A stretch of DNA of 64,000 nucleotides from Paraconiothyrium sp. Pb-2020 (Eukaryota; Ascomycota; Dothideomycetes; Pleosporales; Didymosphaeriaceae), in the NCBI GenBank assembly GCA_022419385.1, contig JAJUBI010000002.1, positions 2,790,001 through 2,854,000 on the forward strand. Reading direction: 5' to 3'. A model generated the notes under the pieces. The model was not told the origin of the DNA. It saw nothing but the letters and a program-made list of their open reading frames with translations, and made no database searches. Below, piece by piece: positions 20,208-33,200 of the stretch. A program made the translations under genes and the position numbers. Every line of letters begins with the position of its first letter. The first letter of the stretch is position 1.

Positions 20208-22587
20208 GTCAGCGCTGGAGGATTGGCAACAGCAATTGAGGACACGGCATATCTGGCAACGCGTCGCGGCCCAATGCCGCCATTAAATATCGCCGTCGAT
20301 CGGTCATCGCGGTGCATCAGCACACAAAGAACCGGATCATGCAGTGGGAAGAGGCGGGTCACTGCCGAGCAAACGTAGGTGGCTGGCTGACAGGAACTGG
20401 CGCGTAAAAAACACGACCGCTCACTTGGCACTTGCTGGAAACAGGACGCTTGCTGCTTTGAACACGAAAGGCGGCGAGCCGACGCCTCTTGTCCGACGCA
20501 GAGCAGTGGCGTCACTGGTTCGAGTGTGGGGAGGATGATGTTGGAGATGCCCGAAGGATGCGAGCTTTCCCCGCAATGTGGAGCTCCAGTACTTTCTTTC
20601 ACCGCCGGCGCAACGTCATTAGTGGCCAGTGCAAACGACCAGCAGATTCTTCCTGCAGTTTCTCGGTCTCTGTGGGACTTAGATTCCTTTGACACAGACC
20701 CTAGAACCTCTAGACAACGTCGTGCGAAGACAGGAGGATCCTTCACTCAATGCACAAGATGAAGGGTGTCGCCTCTTGTAGATATCCTGAACTGGCATCG
20801 CCTTAATGATTTGACGAATACGGGGGTACCATGCCATATAACCTCACCCACGGGAGTGTTGAAGTCATGTATAGATAGCTTTGAAAAGAATATGCCGATT
20901 AGTCATGGTAACGCCAGGGTACCCTCGGTTGTGCTTTCGTCCGTGCTTGTGGTACCATAGGGACGGATAGGTGTCTTGAGTCCCGGAAGGACTAGTCCGT
21001 CCACGATGTATCAATGTCACCCAGCAGGTTGAAGCTGTTGATTGCTTTACAGGTACGCGAGGGCCTGGCTTCCATTACCGGATTTTACATAGGTACCTAT
21101 GGAGCAGGTGTTGTGAAGGGGAACTCGCGGTTGCAGGCATGGTCAAGACAATGGCTCAAGTGAGCGAGAAGCATGCAGTGATCCCAAAAGTTTGCGTGAA
21201 GAAAGTGGACAGAAATACCGCACGGTATTAGAGTTGGGTTGGCATGAATGAAGCATACGTTCAAAAGCCATTCCGGCACAGAGGCTCAAGGCGTGATTTC
21301 TTCGCCTGGGAACTCTGCCATGTCTGAAGGTTTTGCACATTATTGTTTCCGAACAATACGCTCCGTGTCTCGTAGCAATTTCGCAGCGTGAGTCGGGGTA
21401 GTCCGATTGGGAGTGTCAGGGGCTATGGCAAATTCTGCACGTGTGCGAAATCGGATCCCGCCTGCTTGCGACCAGGACTCCCGGGAACACCAGATCGCAT
21501 CTTTCATGAGTTATAAGTACGCCTTATGCTTCACAATGCCTTGAAGGGTGTGCAGTGTGAGTGACCTGGTCGCATTGCGTGTCATTATGAAATAGATAAA
21601 CATTCTTTGTGCTCCTTATGACGGCTATGCTCTACACGTCCAGTGATAGGAGTGTTTCTTCTCGCAACATTTGGCAGCGACTTGAAACTCGGCTCGGACT
21701 GAAGAACAGGAGGGAATGACTGAACGAACCATCGTACATGTTAACCTTCACAGACGCTCGTCTTCTGATGAGGACTTCGAGCCCGAGAGGCTCTCTTAAT
21801 GTCTCGTTTCTTTTTGATCATGTCTGCAGGACAATAAAAAATTTCCAGTGAAGTACACTACCACAGACATAAAAAGGGCTATTGTTTGTAAAAAAGAAGA
21901 AGTCGTCAAGCTTCTAGACTGCGTATGTTCCGCACAGTAGGACTATACTTCTCAAATCGCCGTTTGCGGCTGCGGACATGCGTACCTGTTATGGTCGAGT
22001 GAGGCATTCGCCCTTTTACACCGCTAAGCTAATTCATACAAGAGACAGCCTTTGCACTTTTAGCTGCAATGACTTCCCCCTTGATGAGACCGACGCATTG
22101 CTCAATGCCGCCTGCCGCTCTGCTAATGCCCATACATAAGGACTTGCAGAGCAGAGACCGCCTTCCAGATCCTACGTTGCGGTAATCCGATGAGGAGACG
22201 AGCTTCTACGGGAATGCGGGACTCCAGGTCGAGGCGTATGATCCACCTGACGATCTTCTTCGGGCAACCTCGGCGTTTCCGGTAGAAGAGCCGGGACTTC
22301 TCGAGACTTTCGTGCTTGCTTGCCCGGAAACATGGAATCGCTAGCTGCAGCTTAGGGAGTCCTCGAACGTGCTTCGAAAGAGGCATGAAGCCTTACGGAA
22401 TACGACAGCAGGATCAGATGTACCACTGCACTCGCAATTACCTGTAGCATTGCTCCGTAGGCTGGTTTAGTCTTAGGCACGGCCAACGTTGCCTCAAGCA
22501 TGGAGTCAATATAGTTGCCCAGGCACCTTTCCTCTTCAGTAGCCAAGCCAGTGCTCCCATGCCGCCTGTCAGATTTGTTGTCCAGCA
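20208..22587. other. Gene-poor stretch, no supported gene
   Basis: Contains the trehalase promoter at its left end. On the minus strand a short frame around 22621-22352 reads like protein (ATEEERCLGNYIDSM) but no gene model with consistent frames could be built. No transposase, terminal repeat or RNA gene was recognised. Confidence 0.4.
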
Positions 22588-22699
22588 GTGGACCTGCATC
22601 AAACTCCCGTCTGCGCACCAAAGTACTTTGTTCGTAGCAACCGAATGTTCGTCAGCTTAGCTCTCGTGAGGCCGGTCATCATTGCAGGTCTCCGCAGGA

Positions 22700-23495
22700 T
22701 AAACACTCCTCGAGAGGGGAACCGTAGCCTTGGGAGTCGCTCCTGGGCCACTCACGAACAGGGTCCACATAGGCATTCTTCAAGGTCTTGTGGTACGACA
22801 GAAAGAGGCGTGCATCCAGTTGTTACCGAGCCAGTCCGTCCGAGAATACTTTGTCAATAGATGTGCTGCGCCTTCTGAACAGCACCACATTCAGCAGGTA
22901 GTGATAATGCGGCGTCTGCGAACACAGCTCGTCCAGCAGCAGCAAAAAGGAGTGGAAGCGATAGTCTTCCTAACGCAATTGGGTCCCGTGGAAAGGCACG
23001 GGAGACCACTACTTCTGGTCTAAACTTGATTCATAGCACTAGGGATCTACTCGAACCGTTTGTAAGCACGAAGCGATTGTCGTTATATGGCTACCATGGA
23101 AGACTTCTTTGAAAATATCGCTTCGTATGCCGGACTTCGGCAATCCCCTCAGCATCTTGAGCGGGTACAGCCCTCAACAGGCCGCAAGGTCCGCTTTCAC
23201 AGCGCACCATTGCCGATAATGAAGTAGTCGAAGAACAGGCTCCGGACATAAACATGGAGCCAGATGATTCTCCGTAAGCTTTGCCCTGTTACGACCTCTT
23301 TACCACAACTTCAAGCGTTCCTTCGCCCTTTACCTTAAGGGAAAGCAATACACAGAGCGGCGTCACGCTGGGGACGGAAGTCTCGGTTGTGATACCTGAT
23401 GCAGGCGAAGGCGGAGCTAGCATCGCCATTGACGGTTCTAGTGCTGTTGGTTCGCTAAGCAAGATTGTGACTAGGTTCATCGAATGTAGAGAGTA
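22700..23495 (+). pseudogene. Possible decayed gene of unknown function
   Basis: Several plus-strand frames look like remains of one coding region. A frame at 22730-23023 contains VREYFVNRCAAPSEQHH and a Q-rich helix. A frame starting at an ATG near 23090 begins MATMEDFFENIASYAGLRQ. A third segment (NEVVEEQAPDINMEPDDS) is separated from a final block (PSPFTLRESNTQSG to RFIECRE, stop at 23496) by a good 47-bp intron candidate with a GTAAGC donor. To join the second and third segments one base must be missing near 23215. I do not recognise the family. Chance open frames remain possible. Confidence 0.3.
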
Positions 23496-23790
23496 GGTCT
23501 GGGTTCAGTGATAGAAGCACAATGAAGTGGCACCTTGGGAACGTCATGAATGCACACGTAGATGGCCGCGCAGACTGACGAAAAGACGTACGCGCGTTCA
23601 AGCGATGAAGACCCTAATAGTGACGATCGAACATACATGACGATGATTTGTTTGTCAAGTGAGAAAACAGGCCCACGTTGTCTATCGATGAGGCTTCAGA
23701 CCCCTCGCGCACAGACCTTACCTTAAATCCCATCCCACGCGCAGCAATTCGGAAATCTCTCCACCATCATTCCGACAGCATATCACAATC

Positions 23791-25298
23791 ATGGCACCCG
23801 CACCTATGCCTTCAGCTCTCAGCTTCGAGCTGCTGGGAAAATGCTCCGTACGCACATTCTCCCAACAACTTTCAAATCTAACATTGCAACGCAGATCACG
23901 AAAGCTCGTGCAGCAACCCTCCACCTTCCCCATGGCCCGGTCCCGCTGCCTATTTTCATGCCCGTCGCTACACAAGCGTCTCTCAAAGGGCTGACGCCAG
24001 AGCAGCTCGAAGAACAAGGATGTAGACTCTGTCTCAACAACACGTACCATCTGTATGCCGCGCCTGCTTCCCGACAAGTGCACACTTCTGACAAGAATGA
24101 GAGGTCTTAAGCCGGGCCAAGCGACGCTGGATGCGATAGGCGGCGCGCACATGTTCCAGTCATGGCCGCACAACATACTCACAGGTGCCTGAACCGCTCT
24201 TGTGGAAAAGATGGCATGGCGCTGACTGATGTAGATAGCGGTGGGTCAGTGACACTTTCAACCACTTCAGTCGCAAGCTGATGGCAACAGCTTCCAAATG
24301 GTCTCGCTGCTCAAGCTCGCACAAGTCACGGAGGAAGGCGTGCGGTTTCTCAGTCCGCACGACGGATCGCCAATGCTCCTTACCCCAGAGCACTCGATAT
24401 CGCTCCAGAACTCCATCGGCTCAGACATCATAATGCAGCTCGACGATGTGATAGTGACGACTTCACCTGACCTGGCGCGAATGAAGGAAGCCATGGAGCG
24501 CTCGGTACGATGGCTCGACAGATGCATCCAGGCGCACAAGTATCCGGAGAGACAGAATCTGTTCTGCATCATACAAGGCGGGCTAGATCTGGACCTGCGA
24601 CGACAATGTACGGCTGAGATGGTGGCGAGAGATACACCTGGTATCGCTATTGGAGGTCTGTCGGGTGGCGAAGCGAAAGACGAGTACTGCAAGGTAGTGG
24701 ACACATGTACAGGCTTGCTGCCTGAGAAGAAGCCTCGTTATGTCATGGGCGTGGTAAGTGAGATCATGCACTTGCTGAGCTTGATTAATTGGATCAGGGG
24801 TACCCTGAAGACTTGGTGGTTTCCGTCGCCCTGGGAGCAGACATGTTTGACTGTGTCTGGCCTACACGAACAGCTGTGGGTAAATGCCCCGCCCCTGTGT
24901 GAATTATATAACTAATTCCGCAGCGATTTGGCAACGCCATCACTGCCCGTGGCGTGCTCAACCTGCGCAACGCAGTCTACTCAACAGACTTTAGCCCTAT
25001 CGAAGAAGGCTGCAAATGCACCTGCTGCCGACCTACAGATGACGGCGGCTTGGGCATTACGCGTGCGTACATCTACCACGTCACTGCGAAAGAGACTGCC
25101 GGAGCCCACCTGCTCACCATGCACAACGTTCACTACCAGCTCAATCTCATGAAATTGATCCGTGAGGCTATCCTTGAGGACCGGTATCCAAAATTCCTGC
25201 GGACCTTCTTTGCCAAGTTGTACGACGACAAGAGCAAATACCCCGCGTGGGCGGTAAGCGCTTTGAAGGGTGTTGGAGTAGATTTATTACGTGACTAG
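23791..25298 (+). CDS. QTRT1: Queuine tRNA-ribosyltransferase catalytic subunit (TGT)
   Basis: 407 residues. Eukaryotic TGT exchanges guanine for queuine at the wobble position of tRNAs with GUN anticodons (Asp, Asn, His, Tyr). Seven exons: 23791-23847, 23895-24052, 24102-24184, 24235-24244, 24291-24753, 24798-24875, 24924-25298. The catalytic aspartate sits in DSGGFQMV (Asp100) and the nucleophile in GADMFDCVWPTR (Asp275). The zinc site is C-x-C-x2-C (Cys313, 315, 318) plus a downstream His in TMHNVHYQ. The fourth exon is only 10 nt and encodes the active-site DSGG core together with the flanking exon ends. Introns are 44-50 bp. Length and motif spacing match the family, and all frames close without correction. 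A partner subunit (QTRT2-like) is not seen in this window. Confidence 0.93.
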
Positions 25299-27470
25299 GC
25301 TCGGTAAATGGTAGTAGTCGAGGTATGCTACTAGAGCACCATAGACGCGCCTTTTGGTGGCTCGTAACGGCTCGAGGCCGAGAAGCATGAATATTGCATT
25401 CTGTGTATGGCATCCCCGGACGCTGCCATGACTAAACACTCATGTTACCGCTTCAGTAATGGGGCGATCATGTCTGCTTACGATCGTGATTGTACGTGCA
25501 AGCTCGCTCTATTCTGCGTCCGCCTGTGCCGCTGTGAAGAAGAAGCTAGATATTTGCTCATCGTTAGGTGATTATGTGGGTGTGCATACACGAACAGGCG
25601 GATGGACCGGTTTTATCCTGCAACCACTTGCGCCGCTGGAAGGCTGAACACTAGAATCTCTGATCTCATCTTTCGAATGATTGTGCAGGTACGAAAGATG
25701 CAATGCGGGTAGACTTGTCCTGCTTGGTGTCTGGTGGTGCCTCTGTATGTAGTACCTGCAAGTCAGTCTGTTGATGGATGGTTTGGCACAAGAAGATGAA
25801 CGAATGATTCGCCCTTCTGCTACACACCTGTGGATGGCTAATCCCGATGTGGGGGTGTCAAAGGCATTGACAAGCTGTTGTGACTACAGGATGAGTGAGA
25901 ATCAGCTCGTGATGCTAGTGGGACTGCGTGCCGGACTATGGTCCTGGGACGGTTCCTCGTGATAGAAATCCTGATCGCAGAGCTGTACGAAGCAGTTGTC
26001 TGTGAAGGATCGACTGTCGCTGCGAGCTATGCTTTTAGTCACGATGAGATCGTATTCACTGGATGCTGCACTAGTATGAACCGGTATAGTCTTCAAGATT
26101 GGGGCCACTTTTGTCGAAAGGGTAAAGATCTCAGGTGGCTCACGGATCTAATACCCGTACTGCTTCGCTGATCGTTCTCATGGGGTCCGTATGTTCACCG
26201 CATGGTGCGCTGGTGCATCCGATGTCCAATGAAAGTACCTCGTACCGACAACAATTGGTGCCGTTTGTACCGCTCTCGACGCTGCTTTTCATCTGTCGAT
26301 ATTTTTGGAGATGCATGTCGCTGTTGTAGTGAAACTGACGTACCATGCTTTCCTATTCAGCTTCACCGCATAGTGGTCGACTCGTGTCCCAACGCAGTCT
26401 CAAGAATACGAGCCATGTCTTAGGTAGAGCGCAGCCTACCCATACATATAGACATACGCGGTGGTTTGTGCATGCTTGCGCTTTAGGTCTATCGCTAGCC
26501 CGTCAATCATTTGCTGGGTGGAGAACATGCTATTTACACGCGTACATTGATCGTTGACGCTCCAGCAAGCGAAGATGATCGCAATTCTTTTGGATCGAGT
26601 TGCGGCTCGCGTACGGTGTTGTTCGATCAATGCTTCAGAACGACAGCTCGGCTCCACCAATCCTGACTCGTAGCGCACGAGGTGGTAATCAAGCGACGGC
26701 GATCCTGATTGTACATGTCGATCTGTTGACTGGAACCTTACATAGTGCATCCTTGTCGGTTGCATACAGGGCGAAAGTCGTACCCAGCGGATGCAGCGAT
26801 GCTAAAATAGACATGACTGGCAAGAGCAACGAACGATGTAGACCGATGGACCCAGACTCAGACTCAAGAGCAGGTCGTTCTTCCCGGTTGGCGGTTGCTG
26901 GTTGGTAATCCTGCAGCATCTGATATATCGAAACGGCAGCGGGCGGGAATGCAGGGCTTTTGTCGTTGACCGGGGAATTCCCCCAATGAGTGCGCAACTA
27001 CGGAGTGTCGGCTGTGATGGGCGAGCTGGTGTCATTTCCTGCGGACTCAGGTAGAGTGGTGTCTAGTCCAGGAGTGGCTCGCGTAAGCGAGGTTGTCGTG
27101 TAAATCTGACATACTGCTTCCATGTTTCTCAACACTGGACAACGCAATGTCTTCAACGCGTGGATACGAGCTGTTGAACAGCGTTTGCTTTGGAGAACTG
27201 GGTGATGGCGAGCCCACGTGCTTTCGCATTACATTCCAGTCGAGTTTAGCTTGCACGGCGTGGGCAATTGCAGATCGACCTGAAGTGGCTAGGCGGTGAA
27301 TGAAGGGCGGGCCCGGCTGCCGCTTATTGGAGCAGAGGCAATTGAGTCCATCAATTTCTCCCAATAGAGCTGCCAAGAGCTGGCGTCGCCGTTCACGCAG
27401 ACTGTGAGGTTGTGACGAGGACGCCTCGAGCGGCTGCTCGTGGGTGCCACATGACGCTATAATCGGGCCT
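25299..27470. other. Gene-poor stretch, no supported gene
   Basis: Downstream of TGT. Open frames are short on all six frames and none shows family motifs. No RNA gene or repeat unit was recognised. Confidence 0.45.
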
Positions 27471-27479
27471 ATGCTTTAT

Positions 27480-29235
27480 GCCGTGGATGTGGAGCCATCT
27501 CAGATGCAATCTCTTGCACCAGAACCCCTGCGGCTTTGCTTTTGCTGTTGTCTCTTTGGGCAGTCGGTGGTGGTATTCGTCGTCGTCGGACAAGACAGGC
27601 AGCATCGATCGGCAGCGGCTACGTGCGGATGAGCCTCATTCTGCGCTCGGGAGCAACCGAGGTGCGAGACGCACGAACAGGCGCAATTCGTCGGCCGGGC
27701 ACGACCCCAACGCCCGAGTTTCGGCGCTGCAGACGACGCTTCTTGGACGTGTGCGCGCTGGGAGGTCTGGTGGGCCTCGGACGAATTCCCGAAAGCACCC
27801 AAGAGGGCTTTGGCGCAGAGTTTGCGCCCCAGCTGCGGTGGACACGAACGAGGGCGAGGGCGCGGGCGTGGGGTAGGTTGGCGGCATGTGTCCAACGCCG
27901 GGCTACCCAGATGCAGCGGATGGAGTCATGTCGGCAGCGCGCGACTAGCAGTTGCGGGCGTGGGCAGCAGCTGACAAGGACGGATAGGGAAAGCACATCC
28001 CAGAAGGGAGTTGGTGTGCATCGCACCTCGTGGCCAGGCGATGGATCGTGGGTGAGGCTGCGGGTGGTTTGGTGGCGCCCGTAGCCAGGCAGCACGGCGC
28101 GCGTTGGGGTCCGCAGGCAGGGGTCGGGGTGGCGGAATCAAGGCGCGAGAGCCCCCAAGGCGGCGAGCGAGGGGCACACGGGCCCCTGATTTCCGGGCGA
28201 TCTGCGTCGCTTCAGCGCCGCTGCATGCTGGCAGTCGCGGCGGCTGCAGCTCGACGCAAATATAGCGCTGGGCCTCGTACTGGCCGGCACTTGCACATGT
28301 CGTGCTGCAGGTCCGTCCGCCCAAGATATGCAGCGGCCGGCGGCGTGCGAGTTATGGCTTTCGGGCTGTCATAGTTATCGGGGGGGCGCTGGAGGCTCCG
28401 GCGACCCGGTCGCACGCGGGCTGGGGCGCAAATCATAGCGCCGCCTCTTAAGCAGCCGCGCTGTTTGGGCGACGACCAGCGCTCGCGTGCGCCGTCCAGC
28501 TTGCTTGCTTGCGTGCGCCTGTGCCGGGCAGCTGGCGACCCGCTGCGAGATGCCCACACGCCCGCCTGCACCGGCGCAGCGCAGCGCACCCGGCAGCGTC
28601 GCGTCGCGTGTGCAGTCCAGTGTTGGCCGTGGCAAGAAGGTTACCCGGCGCGCTGGAAACGGCCATGGGTGTCGCGGGAGGGTTTGCGCTTGTTGGCCAG
28701 CGCAGCATCAGCCGCCCGCCAGGACGATCCGACCCTGGCTCCTCTGGTGCACCTCACCTCGCCGTGGAGCCACTGCCGGGAGTCGCGCTGCTGGACAGCT
28801 CCCCGCCGCGGCGCACGCTTCGCAAGCGACCCTCCAGCAGGCCAGAGAGCGCGAGCCTGGACGAGACGAGAGCGTCGTGGGCGCCGAAAGGAGCTCACGC
28901 CCATGTGGAAATGGGACGACGCGTGCAGGGTTCGCTGCCGGCGTGAACCTCAGCGCCGGCGCTCCCACTGGCTCCAGCCCGCCTGCGAGCCGCGTCGTCA
29001 TTGCAGCCAGAGGCGACTGGAGTCGCGACACTGACAGCGCAGAGCAAACGCCGTCGCTGAATCAGTGCAGCGCGTGGGACCTGGCGACGGCGCCGGTGCC
29101 AGTGCCAGTGCCAGAGCCAGTGCGGGCGCGTCCTGGCGTCGGGTGGTGCCTGTGCCTGCCCTGGCCCGCCGTGCTCGTAGCTCCTGCCCTGGACACGCCC
29201 ACCGGCACTCTGCACTCCAGGCCATCGCACGCTCC

Positions 29236-29270
<35 letters not shown>

Positions 29271-29600
29271 ACCACGCTCGCCGTGATGCTATTCTGGGCA
29301 GGCTGCCGCACCCCGGCGCGACCAGAATCGAGCACGACCCGCCCAATAGCCCGCACACACGCCCAGCCAGCGATCCCAGGGGTGTACATTCACTGATCCC
29401 AGCCGGCCTCCCGTCGTCGGCGTCGAGCGCTCAGTCCTCCAACCAGCCCCAGCGGCGCAAGCCTCCAGCGCTGGGCCAATGGCATGCATCTTGCCCGCAC
29501 TCCGCATCGTGTCCGCCCTATAGCAACATGTCTTCCAACTGGTCTGCAGCTCATCCCCCGTCCCCATCACTCTGAGTACAATCCTTACTGCTTATCGTGA
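27480..29600. other. Very GC-rich non-coding block
   Basis: A block of about 2 kb, clearly more GC-rich than the rest of the window and dense in CpG. Stop codons are rare for that reason, so long frames are open on both strands at the same time, the longest being 362 codons at 28487-29575. Their translations are low-complexity, rich in Arg, Ala, Pro and Gly, with no domain. It contains the CGA microsatellite and imperfect GTGCCA hexamer repeats near 29096-29119. It lies directly upstream of the long leader of the Zn2Cys6 gene, so a promoter or CpG-rich control region is possible. Confidence 0.5.
29237..29270. repeat. (CGA)n trinucleotide microsatellite
   Basis: About eleven uninterrupted CGA units within the GC-rich block. 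It is not inside a supported coding sequence. Confidence 0.95.
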
Positions 29601-30269
29601 TTTACAGAGCTTGACAGGGCCCCAGCAGAGCATAGTCCTCCTAATCTGTCCAGACCGCCTGCTCGTCCTCAGCCGCCTACTTGCCGGTTCGAGCTTTCAA
29701 TCACTGCGTGCAGCCTGCTTCGGGCTGTCAACTCGTCCTCTACGGGCCCCGGCCGCCTGGTTGCTCGTTGGGGCCTGTGGGTGCCGGCCTTCACGCGTGG
29801 TGCGTGCTCCCGTTCCCTATATTTGACATCGCGTTCCCGGTCCCCATGGTTCCTGAGCCAAAGGTAAATCTGAACACTCGCGCCCGCCGCCTCTTTCCTA
29901 CGCAGATGCTCGCTAGATCCACTCACACATAGCCCTGCTCCTCTCCCGTGCCTCATCCAGTCCACCGCAAAATCTGACAGCTGGGCCGTTGACGCCCCGC
30001 CGAACCACAGCCAGCCGATCGACACTTTCTGGCGGGCACTTTCCCCTCCTGGCACCATAGCGCCGACTTGCTCGCGGACCAGTAACCTGCCGGCCGATCT
30101 AGTGTCGCCGTCTCCTTAACACCGCCTCGCCCAGGTACGAGTCTCTTCTCTCTCCTTCGGGTCGGCCCAAAGACCCGCATGACCTTCGACACACCCGAGG
30201 CACTCCTCTTTGCTGACCCTCGCCCAGTCTGTCCACGACGTGAGCATCGTTGAAGCCGCGTCGTGCACC
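29601..30269 (+). promoter_or_regulatory. Promoter and probable long leader of the Zn2Cys6 gene
   Basis: Pyrimidine-rich sequence leading to the ATG at 30270, which stands in a good start context (CACCATGG). The open frame continues upstream without an ATG. No specific binding site could be assigned. Confidence 0.45.
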
Positions 30270-33200
30270 ATGGACATGGCCGACCCCAACCAAGGTGCGG
30301 GGAGTGGCGCTGGCGATGTGTCACCAACCGCCGCGAGCAACGCAAAGGCGAGGAAGAGGACAAAGACCGGATGCCTCACCTGCCGCAAGAGGAGGATCAA
30401 GTGCGGCGAAGAGCGGCCGACCTGCGCCAACTGCATCAAATCCAAACGTCAGTGCGAAGGCTACAACCAGCGCGTCATTTTCAAGCCTCCCCTCGGGGAC
30501 TGGCCAAATCATCCGGGAGTGGTAACCAACTTGCAGTATCACAACTCGATGCTTCCCGGCACTCGTGCACCAAATTATCGTCCTAGTGCATCATCAGCGC
30601 AGTCTCCTGACAGCACCCTCACATCGATCCAACCTCGACCGCTCGCCCACTTCGACTATCCGTCCGAAGACGCACAAACCCTAGAGCACCTTAACACCCA
30701 TCAAGCCTATACAGCAAGTACGCAATCCTATAGCCAGGATGGCAACTACAGTCAGCCCTTAGCATCGCCTCAACACCAACACCCACTCCATTCGCCTCAG
30801 CATCAGCTACCAACGCCAACAAGCGCGACGTCCTATTTTCCTCAACCGTCTCCGGTGCATGCAAATTTCCAGGCACAGTACGCTCAGAACGCTGCACGGT
30901 ATTCACCGACCCAGTACCAAACACAACCCTCCCACGATCAAAATTACTATACATACGGGAGCCATTCGCAAGCTCCCCTTCAACAACCGCCAGTTAGTTC
31001 ACCAAGTTATAGCCAGGCCTACTCGCTGGCAGTCTCACACGCAGATGCTTCACATTCTAGTTACCAGTCTGTTCAGATACCCCAGCATGACGTGTCTTCA
31101 TCTGTAGCGTATATGCCCCAGCATGCTGTTTACGGTATGTCTCGTGTTTAGTTATGGCTTTAGTCTTTGAGCTACCACTATCGTTATCTCCTTCTCTGTC
31201 TATTTGTATAACAACACTTTGGCCTGTCAAGACGGTCGTCAAATATTACTACATTCGTTTCTTGTCGCCTTCCTCCATATGCTATGACCTGCCCTTATGC
31301 CTTGTCGATGAGCTTCGGGATTTAGTCTGCTCTCTTGCGTGTGGGAAGAGATGCGGCTAACGATGGCTTATGATAGACTCCGCTGCAGCACCTGCAGCAA
31401 AGGACCAACCGCCAATCCCACGGAGTGGTTTCGCCGGCGTCGACCACGTCAGCCCTACACAAATCCTCGACGAGGCTGCCGTAGAGGAAGTTGACGATGA
31501 TTACTGGGACGTTGACTCGGACGCAGACATGGCTGCTGCACCTGGAGCGCTTAATGAAGAGGCAATGGTTTTGAAACGAGACTTCAGTCTCATGCGAAAA
31601 ATGCAGTTTCAGCATACGAATGAACTGTCGGTACGACGATATGATGCCTTCATCTTCGAAGGCGTCCTGGCCTCTTACAAAGCAGAGCAAGTCGCAAACC
31701 CGCTGAAGAACCCTAAGACCGCGAGAGTGTTTGCGCACTTCATTCACGTTACTGCACCGGTGAGTCGTCCGGATTCATCACCACGACGGGCTACGACTGA
31801 TGTGTCTCAGTCACTTTCGATCTACGAGCGAAATCCTCGGAATCCTGCGTCGCTATTCGAAGGTCCGACTCCACCGTCACAGCAGAATCTATGGACTTAC
31901 ATTCTGCCACTGAAGGCTTTGAATCACCAGGGATTGCTACACGCCATGCTCGCTCTGGCGAGCTTACACATCGCAAAACTACAACGAGCTTCGGTGACTC
32001 CTTCTTACAAACATTATGGTTCGATCAGACGCACGTCCATAAGACAAGAGTGAAGCTGACCCGGCTATGTAGCGTATGCATTAAAACGCCTAGGCCGATC
32101 TTTGGCCAACCCCAAACGACGACATACAATCGCCACGGTCGCAACAAGTCTTCTGCTAGCCTTTTACGAAGGTAAGCCACCCTACCTTCACGATTTGGCA
32201 TCACTAAGCAGCCAGTGATGACCGCTGAGCATGTCAAATGGTCGACCCATCTAGTTGGAGCTGCCCAGCTACTGGCTGAGCTGGATTTCCCGTCCCTTAC
32301 TCGAGAAGCGCGACGTCTGAAAGCGGCCCAGGAGGCCCAAGAATTAAGATTTCTTGCCGACCCTGGGAATCGAGGAATAGCCCCATTGATAGATACGATG
32401 ATGCCTGACGAGGGAATGGTGAGCACAATAATTGGGAAGAAGGTTAGTTACGAGGATTTTGGTAGGGTGCTTGAGTCAGGAGACGATGGTCAGGAGAGAC
32501 GGTCTCCTTTGCCAGGGAAACTGGACATCAAGACATTTGAAACGCTGCAGGATCTTCAATGGTTCTATATGCGCCACGACGCTTTTCAGAGCATGGTGAG
32601 CGGCAACCCCTTAATGTAAGGGGGACGTCTTTCTTGGCATCTTATCACCACTGACAGCATAGAACACCCTTTCACAAATGGTCCAATTGCCCTCCTCGCG
32701 CACCGCTCGGCCGATCGGATGCTATTTACGGCACACATGATCATATCGTTCTCCTCATCGCCCGCATATCCGACTTCGCCGTACGAGATCGTGAAAGGAA
32801 GCTCAAACAAGTAGAGGCGAATGGTGGGCAGTGGAGGCCAAGCCCCAACATGCCTGGAGGGACACCGATGGGGCCACCATCTGCCCCAGCAGGACAATCA
32901 GGGCCTCCAAAGTCTCTATCAATGTCAAAGGGGCCATCACAACATCTACATGGCAAGGAACCTCTCGTCTCTACACCCGTGCCGGACCAAGGACAAGGGC
33001 CAGGGCCACAGCAAGAGCAACCTCCACGCGGGCCGCCAGGTATGCCAACATTCTATGGCATGGCTCCCACTGGCGGTCCATCTTTGCTTCCAAAAAGCTA
33101 TGCCGCTCCCGAAGGTTATACTTACGAACGGTTTCCTAGAACTCCAATCATACCTCATCCAGAATTTGCAGATCTTCCCGCTGCCCTCTCGGCAGCGGAG

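Noticed and set aside
28487..29575. 362-codon open frame on the plus strand, and several other long frames nearby on both strands.
   Set aside because: They overlap on both strands, are low-complexity Arg/Ala/Pro sequence, and result from the high GC content and rarity of stops.
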